From contig JADZFR010000019.1 in the NCBI GenBank assembly GCA_020849795.1, forward strand, positions 1 through 64,000: DNA of 64,000 nt, read 5' to 3'. Positions within the stretch are counted from its first letter, which is position 1. The number at the start of each line of letters is the position of its first letter. The notes under the pieces were generated by a model. That model did not search any database, had not been told where the DNA came from, and worked only from the letters and a program-made list of their open reading frames with translations. Below are positions 24,455-33,525 of this stretch, piece after piece. The translations under genes and the position numbers were made by a program. The DNA is from Planctomycetota bacterium. GTDB lineage: Bacteria > Planctomycetota > UBA8742 > UBA2392.

Positions 24455-25597
24455 ATGACACTTGCCCGCATGTCTATCTGCCTGCTGATCGCGCTGGCGG
24501 CACCGCTTTGCGCCCAGGACGTCACCACTTACACCGCCAAGGTCAAAGGCGATTCCGTACGCCTGCGCTCAGGCCCGTCGCTGGCCCACCCGCCGGTGCA
24601 TGTGCTGACCGAAGGCGACACACTGACCGTCGTGTCAGAGCAGGACGGCTGGGCGATCGTGCAGCTGCCCGCCGCCGCGCCCTGCTGGCTTAGCGCGGAC
24701 TTTGTCGCGCTTTCGGGCAAGACCTACATTGTCAACGCCAACAAGGTCAACCTGCGCGTCACGGCAGACACCAAGTTTTTCAGCGTCGGCCAGGTCGAAA
24801 AGGACCAGATGCTGACGCCGGTGTTCGGCGAAGACGGCAAGGCGATTGCCGAGAACGGCTTCGTTCGGGTTGTTCCGCCGCCGCAGGCCACCGGCGCCGT
24901 AAACCTTGAGTTCATCGACAAGACCGCCGACACCCCAAAGGCTGAGGCCCCAAAAACCGAACAGGCAGCCAAGCCCGAAGAACCCGTCAAGCCGCTTGTG
25001 AAGAAAGAAGACGTCAAGCGCGAGCCCACCGCCGCCGAGCTTGAAGATGAGAAGAAGACCTTTGCTGAACTTGAGAAGCTGTTGACCGATGAGCTGAAGA
25101 AGCCCGCCGCCGAAATCCGGCTGGCCAACATCCGCAAGATGTTTGAACAGTTCGAAGAACTGGCGCTCGACAAAGACATCAGCGCGCGTGCCAAGACCTA
25201 TATCGCAAAGATTGACGCGACCGAGAAGTTGGTCGCCGCCGAGAAGGCGCGCCTTGAGAAAGAGGCCGCTGAACGCGCCGCCGAGCTTGAGCGCTTGCGG
25301 GTCGAGGCCGAGAAAATCGGCGAGAAGCCGAAAGAAACACCCAAGGGCCCGGTCGAGTACATCGCGATCGGCACTGTCGGCAGCCACGGCAAGACCGCCA
25401 AGACACCTGCCAGCCACCGCCTGTTTGACGAGAATGGCAAGATCCTGCTGGACCTGCGCTGGGACGACGGCGACCTGAGCAAGCTGATGGGCAGCCGCGT
25501 GGGCATTGTCGGCGAGGTCAAGGAGTACAAGGGCTGGCCCCACAAGGTAATCGTGATCAAGCGCGTCGATGTGCTTGAGGAAGGCGAAGAGAAGTAA
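24455..25597 (+). CDS. Secreted SH3-domain protein with coiled coil
   Basis: A 380-residue exported protein. Signal peptide about 1-19 (ICLLIALAAPLCAQD). Two bacterial SH3-like domains (about 23-80: VRLRSGPS ... WAIVQLP; about 87-145: VNLRVTADTKF) suit peptidoglycan or surface binding. A Lys/Pro/Glu linker (150-195) and a coiled coil (about 195-290) lead to a C-terminal beta domain (about 300-380: VEYIAIGTVGSHG, SRVGIVGEVKEYKGWP) of unknown type. A GGAGGA box is 4 nt upstream of ATG 24455. A strong terminator follows the gene. Confidence 0.82.
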   Translation: MTLARMSICLLIALAAPLCAQDVTTYTAKVKGDSVRLRSGPSLAHPPVHVLTEGDTLTVVSEQDGWAIVQLPAAAPCWLSADFVALSGKTYIVNANKVNLRVTADTKFFSVGQVEKDQMLTPVFGEDGKAIAENGFVRVVPPPQATGAVNLEFIDKTADTPKAEAPKTEQAAKPEEPVKPLVKKEDVKREPTAAELEDEKKTFAELEKLLTDELKKPAAEIRLANIRKMFEQFEELALDKDISARAKTYIAKIDATEKLVAAEKARLEKEAAERAAELERLRVEAEKIGEKPKETPKGPVEYIAIGTVGSHGKTAKTPASHRLFDENGKILLDLRWDDGDLSKLMGSRVGIVGEVKEYKGWPHKVIVIKRVDVLEEGEEK

Positions 25598-25611
25598 GCC
25601 TGCTGAATGAG

Positions 25612-25639
25612 AAAGGGCGCCCCGACTGGGGCGCCCTTT
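25612..25639. terminator. Bidirectional terminator between convergent genes
   Basis: AAAGGGCGCCCC and GGGGCGCCCTTT form a perfect 12-bp stem around GACT, with A/T-rich ends on both strands. It separates the SH3-protein gene (plus) and the Ig-repeat gene (minus). Confidence 0.85.
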
Positions 25640-25654
25640 GCGTTGCTATCGACC

Positions 25655-28600
25655 TTAGGCCTGCCGGCGGCGGCGCATCACCGACGCGTAGCCAGCCAGC
25701 GCGAGCATCAGCAACAGTGCCATGCTGCCGGCACCCGTGCCCACTGAGCACGCTTCCCAGAACGGAACCAACTCAGTCTTGCGTTTGCCCGGGTTGATCG
25801 TGACGCTGTCATCCGTGCCGCCCGGTGCGCCATTCAACTGCAGGTTGAACGTCTTGGTCGCGTTACCACCGGCGCCATCGGTGCAGGCAATCGTGAAGCT
25901 GTGTGTGCCCGCCTGCGACTGCGTCGGCGTACCATCCAGGCGACCGTTCGGGTTGAGTGTCAGGCCGAGAGGCAGCGATGAACCGGCTTGCAGCGCGAAC
26001 TGGTACGGGTCCACCGGGTTGACCGGGGCGCCGCCGGTTGCCCGGAAGTTCAAGCTGTAGGGGTTCATGACGCCACCCTGAGGCAGGTCGGTCGCGTTGG
26101 TGATCGTCAGTGCGCCCGCCACGAACGCCACAATGTTCATCGTAAACGTCTTTTCGGCCACTTCAGGAATCGTCGCGCTGTCTTCCACTTCAATCGTGAA
26201 AGTGAAATCCTGGTTGGGTGACGCCGCCTGCCCGGTGATAATGACGCCGCCAAACTCGCCGGTTTGCGAGTTTACGCCAAGTCCCTGCGGTGCCGAGCTG
26301 CCGGCCTTTACGCGCCAGGTGTACGGCGTTACTCCAAACGATGCGGAAAGCATCGTGGTGTACGGGTTGCCCTCGTTGCCCTGCGGCAGGTTGGAGCTGG
26401 TCGTGATCTGCAATGGTGCCGGAATCAGCGGGTCAATCTGAATCGTGAACTGGGCTGAACCCGATGACGGCGGGAATGCGCCATCGGATGCCCGCAGCGT
26501 GAACTGGTATGTGCCCGCGGCGGTCGGGATGCCCGAAAGCTCGCCCGAACTGGGGTTCAGTACCAAACCTGGCGGAACCTGCCCCTGGGTCACGGACCAC
26601 AGGTATTCCTGGCCAGCCGGGCCGGTAAAGCCACCGGTCGCGTCGAACTGGAATGCAGCGCCGCCGTTGTAAGGCGCGGTCTCAAGGCCGCTCGGCGGAG
26701 CACCCGTGGCACCCTGGGTGGTCGGCGTAACGATGCCGACGTCCGGGTCTTCCGGCAGCACCGAGATGTAGAACGTTCGCGTTACCTGAGCGGCCACAGA
26801 GTCGGACAGGGTAATGTTGAACGCATACCCGCCCACAGTGCCGGCTCCCGGCGTGCCGCCGAACTGGCCGGTGGCCAGCGTGAAGCTCATGCCGGCCAAG
26901 GCGCCGTTGCCCGCCGGAGCAGCAAGCCACTGGAAGTTGCTCCATGTGTAAGGCGGCGTGCCACCCGACGCGTTGAATGTCACCGCCGAGTATGGCTGAA
27001 CTTCTGTGGCGTTCGGAAGCTGGCTGCCGGTCACGATCTGCAGCGGGACGGGCCCGGTGCTGTTGCTGACCGTGACGCTGAAAACCTTGGAGTCATTGGC
27101 AGCCGGGTTTGCGCTGTCTTCCACGTAGATCGTGAGTTGGAACGTCTGTGGCGGGCTTGGCACCTCGACCGCCGTTGCCGTGAACGTAAGCGTGTTGCCC
27201 GTCAGGGTCATCCACGCCGGGCCCGTGGTCTTGGCCCAGTTGACGTACGGCGGCGTGCCGTACTGGGCCGTGAACGAGAACTGGTAAGGCTGGTTCAACG
27301 ATGCGCCGGGCAAAGTCGCCGGGTCAGTCAGGTCAAGCGACGGCAGGGCAAACACGGTCATGACTTCGTCGCCGCAGGGGTCCGTGGTTGAGTTGCTGAT
27401 CGTAGCGCGCAGCGGCGCTGTGCCCGTTTCTTTGCCCAGCATCTCGATGTGCATGATGACCGACGTGCCGTTGCCGGATGGCGCCAGTGCCGTGCAATTG
27501 AACTGGATGTGGGCGATCTCAGGCCCGGAAGTATTACTTATGTAGACTGTACTGCTTGCCGGGATGACCCATGGCGTCCCCACGCTGGGTGTGCTTGCCA
27601 GTTGCAGGTTGCCGACGTTCTGGGGCGTGCCGCCCAGGTGAATGGTGTACATGAAGTTCGTGATATCGACCGACTTGGTCGAGTTGTTGCGTACCCGCAG
27701 GATCACGGGGTAGGACTGCCCGACGTACACCTTGGGCGTGCTGCCGGCATACGAAGTGGCGTAAACCTCAAACTGCAGGATTTCTACGATGCCCGGCTGC
27801 GGCTTTTCGATCACCTGGATGTCGTCAATGTTCCAGTCGCCGGAAAGGTAGCTGGTCAAGCCGATTGCATTCGTGATCGAGTAACCGAAGCGCAGGCGGG
27901 TCGTGACGCCACTGCCCGGGTTCTGGCCAAAGTCATAGCTGGCCACGATCTGGTTCCATGCGTTGTCGCGCTCCTGGCCGTACTGCATCACCCACACGTC
28001 AGCCCATGTGCTGGTGAAGGGGTTGTAAATCTCGACTTCGCACGGGTGGTAATAGTAGTAGTACGCGTTCAGCCACTTCCAGAACTTCACGTCCACGGTG
28101 CGGTAGCCGGTGATGTTGATTTGCGGCGAATACGCCCAGTACCAACTGTTCAAGGTGACGTTGGTTGGCGTCGGGCCACCGATGTTCACGCCAAGCACCA
28201 TGTTGTCGGACGTGCTGGTGTGGTCGGTTGCCGGGTCGCCGTAGTCGTAAGACGACGCCGGGGGGCTGTATGTCGCATAGCCGCGTTCCCAGCCACCGGC
28301 CGAAGTATCCGAGTAAGCCCCGGGCGACGCACCGTAGGTCACGTTGTTTGTACTGTAGACCCAACCGGTATCGGTGGAGAAGTCTTCGTTGTACGGGATC
28401 GGGATCACCGGATAGATGAAGCCAGCCGGTCTCGTCACTCCCATCGCAAACGTCTTCTGCGCCAGCAATTGCGGGTTGCCGCTGTCGCGTACCTGGATGG
28501 TGAAGCCGTAGTTGCCCGCGTCTGTCGGCGTGCCGCTGATCAAACCGGTACCGCTGAGCGACAGGCCTGGCGGCAGCGCCGAGTTCACGAGCTGCCAGCT

Positions 28601-29365
28601 GTGGTAGGGCGGCGTGCCGTTCAAGGCGTTGAGCTGAATGCCGCCGCTTGGCAGGGCCGTGCCGGCCGGGAAGCTGCCCAAGTTGTTGGGGTTCGAAATG
28701 CCAAGGGTCGGAGGAGTCAAGCCGGTGATGTTGACGTCGTCAATGAACCAGCCGGCGGCCTGGGCTTCGTAGTACGAGCCGTAGTCACTCTTGTAGAAAA
28801 ACTCGATGCGCACCTGGCCCCAGTTGCGGTTCAAGACGATGTTCTTCTGCTGCCAGGGCACGAGCGCACTCTGCCCCGTGGACAACGGTGCCGTCATTTC
28901 TTCTTCGTAGAACTTGGTGGTAAGCGTGGTGTCCCACACGCGTACCTGCATCGCATGCAGGTAGGTCGTGGGCACACTGGAGTAATAGTAGTAGTAGTCG
29001 CGCAAGTGCCAGAACGTCAGCACCGGGTTTGGCGCGTACGTCAGGTCCAGCACCGGCGTCAGCACGCCGCCCGACATGGTGTTCGAGCCGTTATAGGCGT
29101 TCGTGCCGTTGTTCCAGTTCAGCGAGTAGGGCCCGCTGCCGGCGTTGTACGGCGTAAACGGCGTATACGGCGTGTACACTTTCTGTGTGCCGTTGGCGTC
29201 CACGTTCCAGAGGTTCGTGCCCACATTGCCCGGCGCCAGGGACCAGCCGGCGGGCAACGTGTTCAGGGTCGGGAACGCTTGTGGCCATTGGGCGCTCAGG
29301 CTGTTGGCTGCAAACGCCAGCAACAGCAGCAATGCGCCAGACTGCAAGATCGTGCGGGGTGCCAT
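25655..29365 (-). CDS. Giant secreted Ig-repeat protein with C-terminal Cys-Ser/TM/Arg tag
   Basis: A 1236-residue exported protein. ATG 29365 has GGAGG 5-6 nt upstream and begins a signal peptide (LQSGALLLLLAFAANSLSA). Two jelly-roll (MAM-like) domains (about 35-215 and 310-520) each contain a five-Tyr run (RDYYYYYSS, NAYYYYYHP) and end in WFIDDV / WNIDDI. Putative-Ig (He_PIG) repeats at about 220-310, 680-790 and 800-1185 share the GTPPYTW or GGTPPY theme and PXGLxLxxxTGxLxG. The tail has CS at 1206-1207, a membrane helix and RRRR. It is probably a surface adhesin or carbohydrate-binding protein. Confidence 0.88.
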   Translation of the reverse strand: MAPRTILQSGALLLLLAFAANSLSAQWPQAFPTLNTLPAGWSLAPGNVGTNLWNVDANGTQKVYTPYTPFTPYNAGSGPYSLNWNNGTNAYNGSNTMSGGVLTPVLDLTYAPNPVLTFWHLRDYYYYYSSVPTTYLHAMQVRVWDTTLTTKFYEEEMTAPLSTGQSALVPWQQKNIVLNRNWGQVRIEFFYKSDYGSYYEAQAAGWFIDDVNITGLTPPTLGISNPNNLGSFPAGTALPSGGIQLNALNGTPPYHSWQLVNSALPPGLSLSGTGLISGTPTDAGNYGFTIQVRDSGNPQLLAQKTFAMGVTRPAGFIYPVIPIPYNEDFSTDTGWVYSTNNVTYGASPGAYSDTSAGGWERGYATYSPPASSYDYGDPATDHTSTSDNMVLGVNIGGPTPTNVTLNSWYWAYSPQINITGYRTVDVKFWKWLNAYYYYYHPCEVEIYNPFTSTWADVWVMQYGQERDNAWNQIVASYDFGQNPGSGVTTRLRFGYSITNAIGLTSYLSGDWNIDDIQVIEKPQPGIVEILQFEVYATSYAGSTPKVYVGQSYPVILRVRNNSTKSVDITNFMYTIHLGGTPQNVGNLQLASTPSVGTPWVIPASSTVYISNTSGPEIAHIQFNCTALAPSGNGTSVIMHIEMLGKETGTAPLRATISNSTTDPCGDEVMTVFALPSLDLTDPATLPGASLNQPYQFSFTAQYGTPPYVNWAKTTGPAWMTLTGNTLTFTATAVEVPSPPQTFQLTIYVEDSANPAANDSKVFSVTVSNSTGPVPLQIVTGSQLPNATEVQPYSAVTFNASGGTPPYTWSNFQWLAAPAGNGALAGMSFTLATGQFGGTPGAGTVGGYAFNITLSDSVAAQVTRTFYISVLPEDPDVGIVTPTTQGATGAPPSGLETAPYNGGAAFQFDATGGFTGPAGQEYLWSVTQGQVPPGLVLNPSSGELSGIPTAAGTYQFTLRASDGAFPPSSGSAQFTIQIDPLIPAPLQITTSSNLPQGNEGNPYTTMLSASFGVTPYTWRVKAGSSAPQGLGVNSQTGEFGGVIITGQAASPNQDFTFTIEVEDSATIPEVAEKTFTMNIVAFVAGALTITNATDLPQGGVMNPYSLNFRATGGAPVNPVDPYQFALQAGSSLPLGLTLNPNGRLDGTPTQSQAGTHSFTIACTDGAGGNATKTFNLQLNGAPGGTDDSVTINPGKRKTELVPFWEACSVGTGAGSMALLLMLALAGYASVMRRRRQA

Positions 29366-29613
29366 CGTCTCCTCCAAGAAACTAGGGCTGCCTCTGCCAA
29401 GTGACAAATCGCTTCACGCGCAGCGATCGCTGCGCGAGACCAACCCCCAAGCTGTTTGATTTGCTACGCGGCAACAAGCTTACCACAAAGTGTGGCTCAA
29501 ACAAGGATTTCGGACAAATCCTTACACCAGATTCTTACACAATCGATCCCCCGTTATCCGTTGCGCTTGGGGCAATCTGTGCGGATAATCCCAAACCCCG
29601 AGGGCGGTGCAAG
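29366..29613. promoter_or_regulatory. Divergent promoter region
   Basis: The 248 bases separate the Ig-repeat gene (minus) and the TPR lipoprotein gene (plus). It holds the inverted repeat AAGGATTT-CGGAC-AAATCCTT (29503-29523) and two CTTACAC copies 14 nt apart just after it, which could be an operator. Individual promoter boxes cannot be fixed. Confidence 0.4.
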
Positions 29614-31815
29614 ATGCGTATAGCTCATGGCTTTTGCTTGCTCGGATTCGTGCTTTTGGTGGCCGCCCTGCCGGCTTGCAAGGAAGAAGCGGCGCCCGAG
29701 CCACCGCCGGCTGATAGCCCAACACCGCCGCCCCAAGAGTGGGCCGAACCAGCGCTTCGCGCCGAGATCGAGCGCTGCTTTAGCCTGTTGAAGCAAGCCG
29801 CCGAACAGCGCAACGGAAAGCTTTTCCGCGCCCAGTTCGATACCGAGGCCTACGCCACAGCGATTGTGAAAAACGCAAGCCGGTTCCGGCCATCGCCACG
29901 GGAGCTAGAGGCTTTCACGGACGGGGTTAGTTCGGCGCTCGAGAAAGATGTAGACGAAGGAAGTTCCATCCGACGCATCTTTATGAACGTGCGAGTGCGT
30001 CGCATCGAGCATGACGGTGCGATTTGCGTTGTGAGCACAAGCCACATCTTCGAAAACCTGCTTGGGCGCACTGTCATTGAAAGCGGGCGCTGGTGGTTCA
30101 CGTACCGCGAACACGTGTGGCGCATCTTTGACTGGGAACTCGCGCTGGAGTCGGTCCGCGCCACCGAGATCCGCGGCCAGTTGGTGGACAGTGCGATCAG
30201 CGGCACCGATGTCAGGGGGTTGGCGCTGATCCATTCTGCCATGCAGGAAATCGACTTCGGCAATTACGAAAAGGCAGACCTGGTGCTGGCATCCGTTGCC
30301 ACGGGCGGCTTGAACGACAGGTTTCTGGCGATGTTCTGGGCCACACGGGCACGCGCCGCTATTCACCTGCAGGATTTTGCCAGGGGCCTCGAGTACTCCC
30401 AGAAGGCGCTCGATGCACTGCCGGACTTTCATGCCGGGCGTGTGACCCGGTCCCGTTGCCTGCTTGTCCTCAAGCGCCATGACGAAGCCCTGGTCGAGAC
30501 CGATTGGCTGATCAGCAAGCTGGGCGCCGATGCCGTGTTGCTGATCCAGAAGGGCTTTGCCCTGCACGGTCTGGGCCGACGGGACGATGCATGGGCCGCA
30601 TTCAACCTCGCGCTGGATGACTACGCCTTGCCAGACGCGGTCACAGGCTTGGCACTGAGTGCATCTCCGGCTCGCATCGACGAGGCGCTGAAAGCCATCG
30701 ACCGGCTGCCCGACCCCAAGCAGGGCCTGCTGAGCGTGCTGGCGGACCTTGACAGCTACCCGGCATCGCCCGCCGCCTCCGCATTCTGGTACGTGCAATT
30801 CACCCGCACCGGAGGCCCCGGAGTGCAGCACGCCTTGCGCAGGGCAATCGAGGTCGCCGGCGAAGCCGGCATGTTTGACGCGGCTTTTGCACTGCTCAAG
30901 CGCTATGACGACTATGGCTACACTTCAGAGGTCCCGGCGCGGATGCGTGTGTGGGCAGTTGTGGCGTTGAAGTCACCCAAGCCAGCCGAGCAACTCACTC
31001 AGACCCAGCACTCCCGCCTTCTCTACCGCCTTATGGCGGCAGCGTCTGCCGCGGACCGAAACCTCGAACTGCTTGGGCAGTTGAATGCCGCGCTAAGGGC
31101 CCGCGACCGTGACGACGGAGCATGGACGTACTACACGGCCTACCTGCTGCATGCCGAAGAGAAGTACGCGCAGGCCGAAGAGCAGTTCGAGCAAGCCGCG
31201 AGCGCGATGGCTAAAACCGACGAGTTGCTGACCCCTGCGCTCTCCGGCCGCAGCGAATGCAGGTTGGCATTAGGGCGTTACCTTGACGCCTATCGCGGCA
31301 TGGGCACGTCCGAGTGGTTCATGCGCGCGGCGACCGGCCTGTATGAAAAGGCGGAGACAGATCTGCTGAAGCAACTGGTAGAATTGCGGCAGGCCGACGA
31401 CGCAAAAGACCCGAGCCTCCCGGCGTGGCGGGGCGTGCTGCAATTGACCGACGGCAAGAACCTGGATGCGGCGAAGTCCTTTGTCACTTATTCGCGCGGA
31501 GTTGCCGAAGACCAGGTGCCGCAGTTCATGTACGTCCTCTGGACACGTGCCGAGATTCGCGCCGGCCGCACACAGGAAGCCATGAAACCCGCGGCCGCTG
31601 CGAAGCGAGTATATGCCACCCAGTTGCCGCTGTTGATGGCCAAGGTCGCGCAAAAGCGCCTGCGCGACGCGATCGAGATCGCTCAGCAGATGATTAGTGA
31701 GTCCGGGGCGGATGCGTTTGTGCCGCTGTACGACGACCCGGACATCGGCGCCAACCTGCGCTCGGCAGCTTACGCCGAGTTGCACAAGAGTGCTCCGCCG
31801 CCCGCGGGCGACTAA
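29614..31815 (+). CDS. TPR-repeat lipoprotein
   Basis: A 733-residue lipoprotein. ATG 29614 has GAGGG 10 nt upstream; the signal ends in the lipobox ALPAC with Cys22, followed by a Glu/Pro-rich linker. Residues about 50-190 form a compact alpha/beta domain (SGRWWFTYREHVWRIFDWEL). From about 205 the protein is helical with TPR pairs (YSQKALDALPDFHAGRVT, IQKGFALHGLGRRDDAWAAF, AEEKYAQAEEQFEQAASAMA). It probably assembles a complex at the outer or inner membrane. Divergent from the Ig-repeat gene and convergent with the cyclase gene; no function is known. Confidence 0.8.
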   Translation: MRIAHGFCLLGFVLLVAALPACKEEAAPEPPPADSPTPPPQEWAEPALRAEIERCFSLLKQAAEQRNGKLFRAQFDTEAYATAIVKNASRFRPSPRELEAFTDGVSSALEKDVDEGSSIRRIFMNVRVRRIEHDGAICVVSTSHIFENLLGRTVIESGRWWFTYREHVWRIFDWELALESVRATEIRGQLVDSAISGTDVRGLALIHSAMQEIDFGNYEKADLVLASVATGGLNDRFLAMFWATRARAAIHLQDFARGLEYSQKALDALPDFHAGRVTRSRCLLVLKRHDEALVETDWLISKLGADAVLLIQKGFALHGLGRRDDAWAAFNLALDDYALPDAVTGLALSASPARIDEALKAIDRLPDPKQGLLSVLADLDSYPASPAASAFWYVQFTRTGGPGVQHALRRAIEVAGEAGMFDAAFALLKRYDDYGYTSEVPARMRVWAVVALKSPKPAEQLTQTQHSRLLYRLMAAASAADRNLELLGQLNAALRARDRDDGAWTYYTAYLLHAEEKYAQAEEQFEQAASAMAKTDELLTPALSGRSECRLALGRYLDAYRGMGTSEWFMRAATGLYEKAETDLLKQLVELRQADDAKDPSLPAWRGVLQLTDGKNLDAAKSFVTYSRGVAEDQVPQFMYVLWTRAEIRAGRTQEAMKPAAAAKRVYATQLPLLMAKVAQKRLRDAIEIAQQMISESGADAFVPLYDDPDIGANLRSAAYAELHKSAPPPAGD

Positions 31816-31831
31816 CTGCCGGATCCGCAGG

Positions 31832-32473
31832 CTAGTACGCCAGCGTCCAGGTTTGCCTGGCCCCCGCTGGCGTCGCGCTCATCGCCTCAAACTTGAACGC
31901 CGGGTCATCCTTGACGGCTTCGTGAAAGTCATGCGAGCACAGGATCGACCAGTGCTTGCCCAGGTCTTCACCGAGTTTGCAGGCGATGTTGACCTCGTGC
32001 CCGTACACATCCTGGTCGCCGAACTTGAGCACCCGCCCCCACCCGAGCCCGATGCTGAGCAGCAGTTTTTCGGCGTCGGGGCGTTTCTTGTTGTAGTCGC
32101 GGCTGGCCAACTGCATAGCAAGCGCGCATTTCAAGGCGTTCTGGGGCTTTCGAAACAACACCATCATGCTGTCGCCTTCTACTTTCAGCAGCACGCCGCC
32201 GTGCTGCTCAACGATCGGGATGTAGACCCGAAAGCTCTCATAGATCACCTGCAGGAAGTGAATGATGCCGAACTCCGCCACGTGGCGCGAAAAACCCGCG
32301 AGGTCTGTAAACATTACGGCCCAGTCTTCGCCATACAGTTCCCAGATCTGGGCGTCGATGGCGGCTTTGTCGCCAGCCTTGCCCGCGCGCTCGCTAAGCA
32401 GCCGGTTCAACCGCTGTTGCATGGCGGGATAGGTGACGGCATGGCTGGTCGGCAGCAGAACGTGCGACAGCAT
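31832..32473 (-). CDS. Class III adenylate/guanylate cyclase catalytic domain protein
   Basis: A 213-residue protein made almost only of a cyclase homology domain. Visible marks are MFTDLAGFS with metal-ligand Asp57, KVEGD with Lys97 and metal-ligand Asp101, and DVYGHEVNIACKLGE with Asp155 and Asn162. The transition-state Arg expected four residues after the Asn is Lys166, so activity may be reduced. No HAMP, receiver or membrane sensor is attached. It would make cAMP or cGMP. It lies 59 nt downstream of yraN and may be read through from the ribosomal run; GC use is similar to its neighbours. Confidence 0.82.
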   Translation of the reverse strand: MLSHVLLPTSHAVTYPAMQQRLNRLLSERAGKAGDKAAIDAQIWELYGEDWAVMFTDLAGFSRHVAEFGIIHFLQVIYESFRVYIPIVEQHGGVLLKVEGDSMMVLFRKPQNALKCALAMQLASRDYNKKRPDAEKLLLSIGLGWGRVLKFGDQDVYGHEVNIACKLGEDLGKHWSILCSHDFHEAVKDDPAFKFEAMSATPAGARQTWTLAY

Positions 32474-32532
32474 GGGTAACTCCTGGCTGAGAGTTGGTGT
32501 AGTTTAGCAACGTGCACGCCTGCAGCACACGC

Positions 32533-32982
32533 TCATCGCCGCAGGGCGTTTTTGTCGAAGGCGTCAGCAAAGTGCTCGGCCCGTGCAGGTTCGCCCTGCT
32601 GGTCAAGCCAGACGCCGACGATGTCAAACCGCAGCACGTCGTGAAAACCCTTGCGCGGCAGCAACCGGCGGGCAGTCTCGACGACCTGGCGCTGCTTGTT
32701 GAAGTCGACTGCGTCGCGTGGCGACACCAACCCGCCTTCGCTGCGGGCACGAACCTCGACCACGACCAGGCCCTCGTTGCCCTTGATGCGACCGACGAGG
32801 TCAAGCTCGCCGTCTTCGTCGTGCATGCCCTGCTCAATCAGCTTGAAGCCGCACTCCTTCTTCAGATAGGCAAGCGCGAATTGCTCTGCCTTGTCGCCGA
32901 CGGCGCGGGTGGCCGACCGCCCGCCTTGCGGCCGCGGTTTCAGCTTCCACCAGATTTCCTGGATCAGTTCAATCACGAACAT
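32533..32982 (-). CDS. yraN: UPF0102 / YraN-family nuclease-like protein
   Basis: A 149-residue protein. The YraN core shows as GDKAEQFALAYLKKECGFKLIEQ, then EDGELDLVGR and VVVEVRARSEGG, the E-(x)-D-(x)n-E-V-R layout of the restriction-endonuclease-like fold, and later DAVDFNKQRQVVETARRLL. The function is unknown, with a possible role in DNA processing. The start at 32982 is chosen because the stretch before it overlaps the rplS terminator. In many bacteria yraN is close to rplS and rnhB; rnhB is absent here. Confidence 0.85.
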   Translation of the reverse strand: MFVIELIQEIWWKLKPRPQGGRSATRAVGDKAEQFALAYLKKECGFKLIEQGMHDEDGELDLVGRIKGNEGLVVVEVRARSEGGLVSPRDAVDFNKQRQVVETARRLLPRKGFHDVLRFDIVGVWLDQQGEPARAEHFADAFDKNALRR

Positions 32983-32996
32983 GGCGCCAGTATGCC

Positions 32997-33017
32997 AAAG
33001 GGCCGCTTGCGCGGCCC
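32997..33017 (-). terminator. Probable terminator after rplS
   Basis: On the minus strand GGGCCGC-GCAA-GCGGCCC is followed by TTT only, 25 nt after the rplS stop. The short T-run makes it weak, so read-through to yraN is likely. Confidence 0.6.
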
Positions 33018-33041
33018 TGTTTCGTGGCACTGGTGATCAGG

Positions 33042-33491
33042 CTACGCCTTGGAATCTTCTTTGGGCGCGTCGGCGGCTTCGGCCTTTGGAGCGGCCTTTT
33101 CATCGCCGGTGCGGCCCTGGTCGATCTGGCCAAGGTGGTCGGCGTCCACGCGCTCTTTGATACGGGTGGCTTTGCCGACGCGGTCGCGCAGGTAGTACAG
33201 CTTGGCGCGGCGCACTTCGCCGGCGCGCTTGACCTCAATCTTGGAGACGTTGGGACTGTGCAGCGGGAAGATACGCTCCACGCCTTCGCCTTCAACGATG
33301 CGCCTGACCGTAAAGGTCTCGCGCAGGCCGCCGCCCTTGCGGGCAATGCACACACCGCTGAAAAGCTGCGTGCGCTCTTTGTCGCCTTCTTTGATGCGCA
33401 CATGCACATCCAGCGTGTCGCCGACATGGAAGACCGGAATGTCGGTCTTGCTGATTTCGGCGCGTTCAAGTTCGTATGCGAAACCACTCAT
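33042..33491 (-). CDS. rplS: Ribosomal protein L19
   Basis: Residues about 1-115 are the L19 core ([58 protein letters not shown]), which binds at the 30S-50S interface. The C-terminus is extended by about 30 residues of acidic, Ala/Lys-rich sequence to 149. It starts 34 nt after trmD, the usual partner. Confidence 0.97.
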   Translation of the reverse strand: MSGFAYELERAEISKTDIPVFHVGDTLDVHVRIKEGDKERTQLFSGVCIARKGGGLRETFTVRRIVEGEGVERIFPLHSPNVSKIEVKRAGEVRRAKLYYLRDRVGKATRIKERVDADHLGQIDQGRTGDEKAAPKAEAADAPKEDSKA

Positions 33492-33525
33492 GGCATTGCT
33501 CCGTTGGGCGTTGTGCCCGCACTCG

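Noticed and set aside
27449..29404. 651-codon plus-strand frame
   Set aside because: Antisense to the Ig-repeat gene; Val/His/Arg-rich without a domain.
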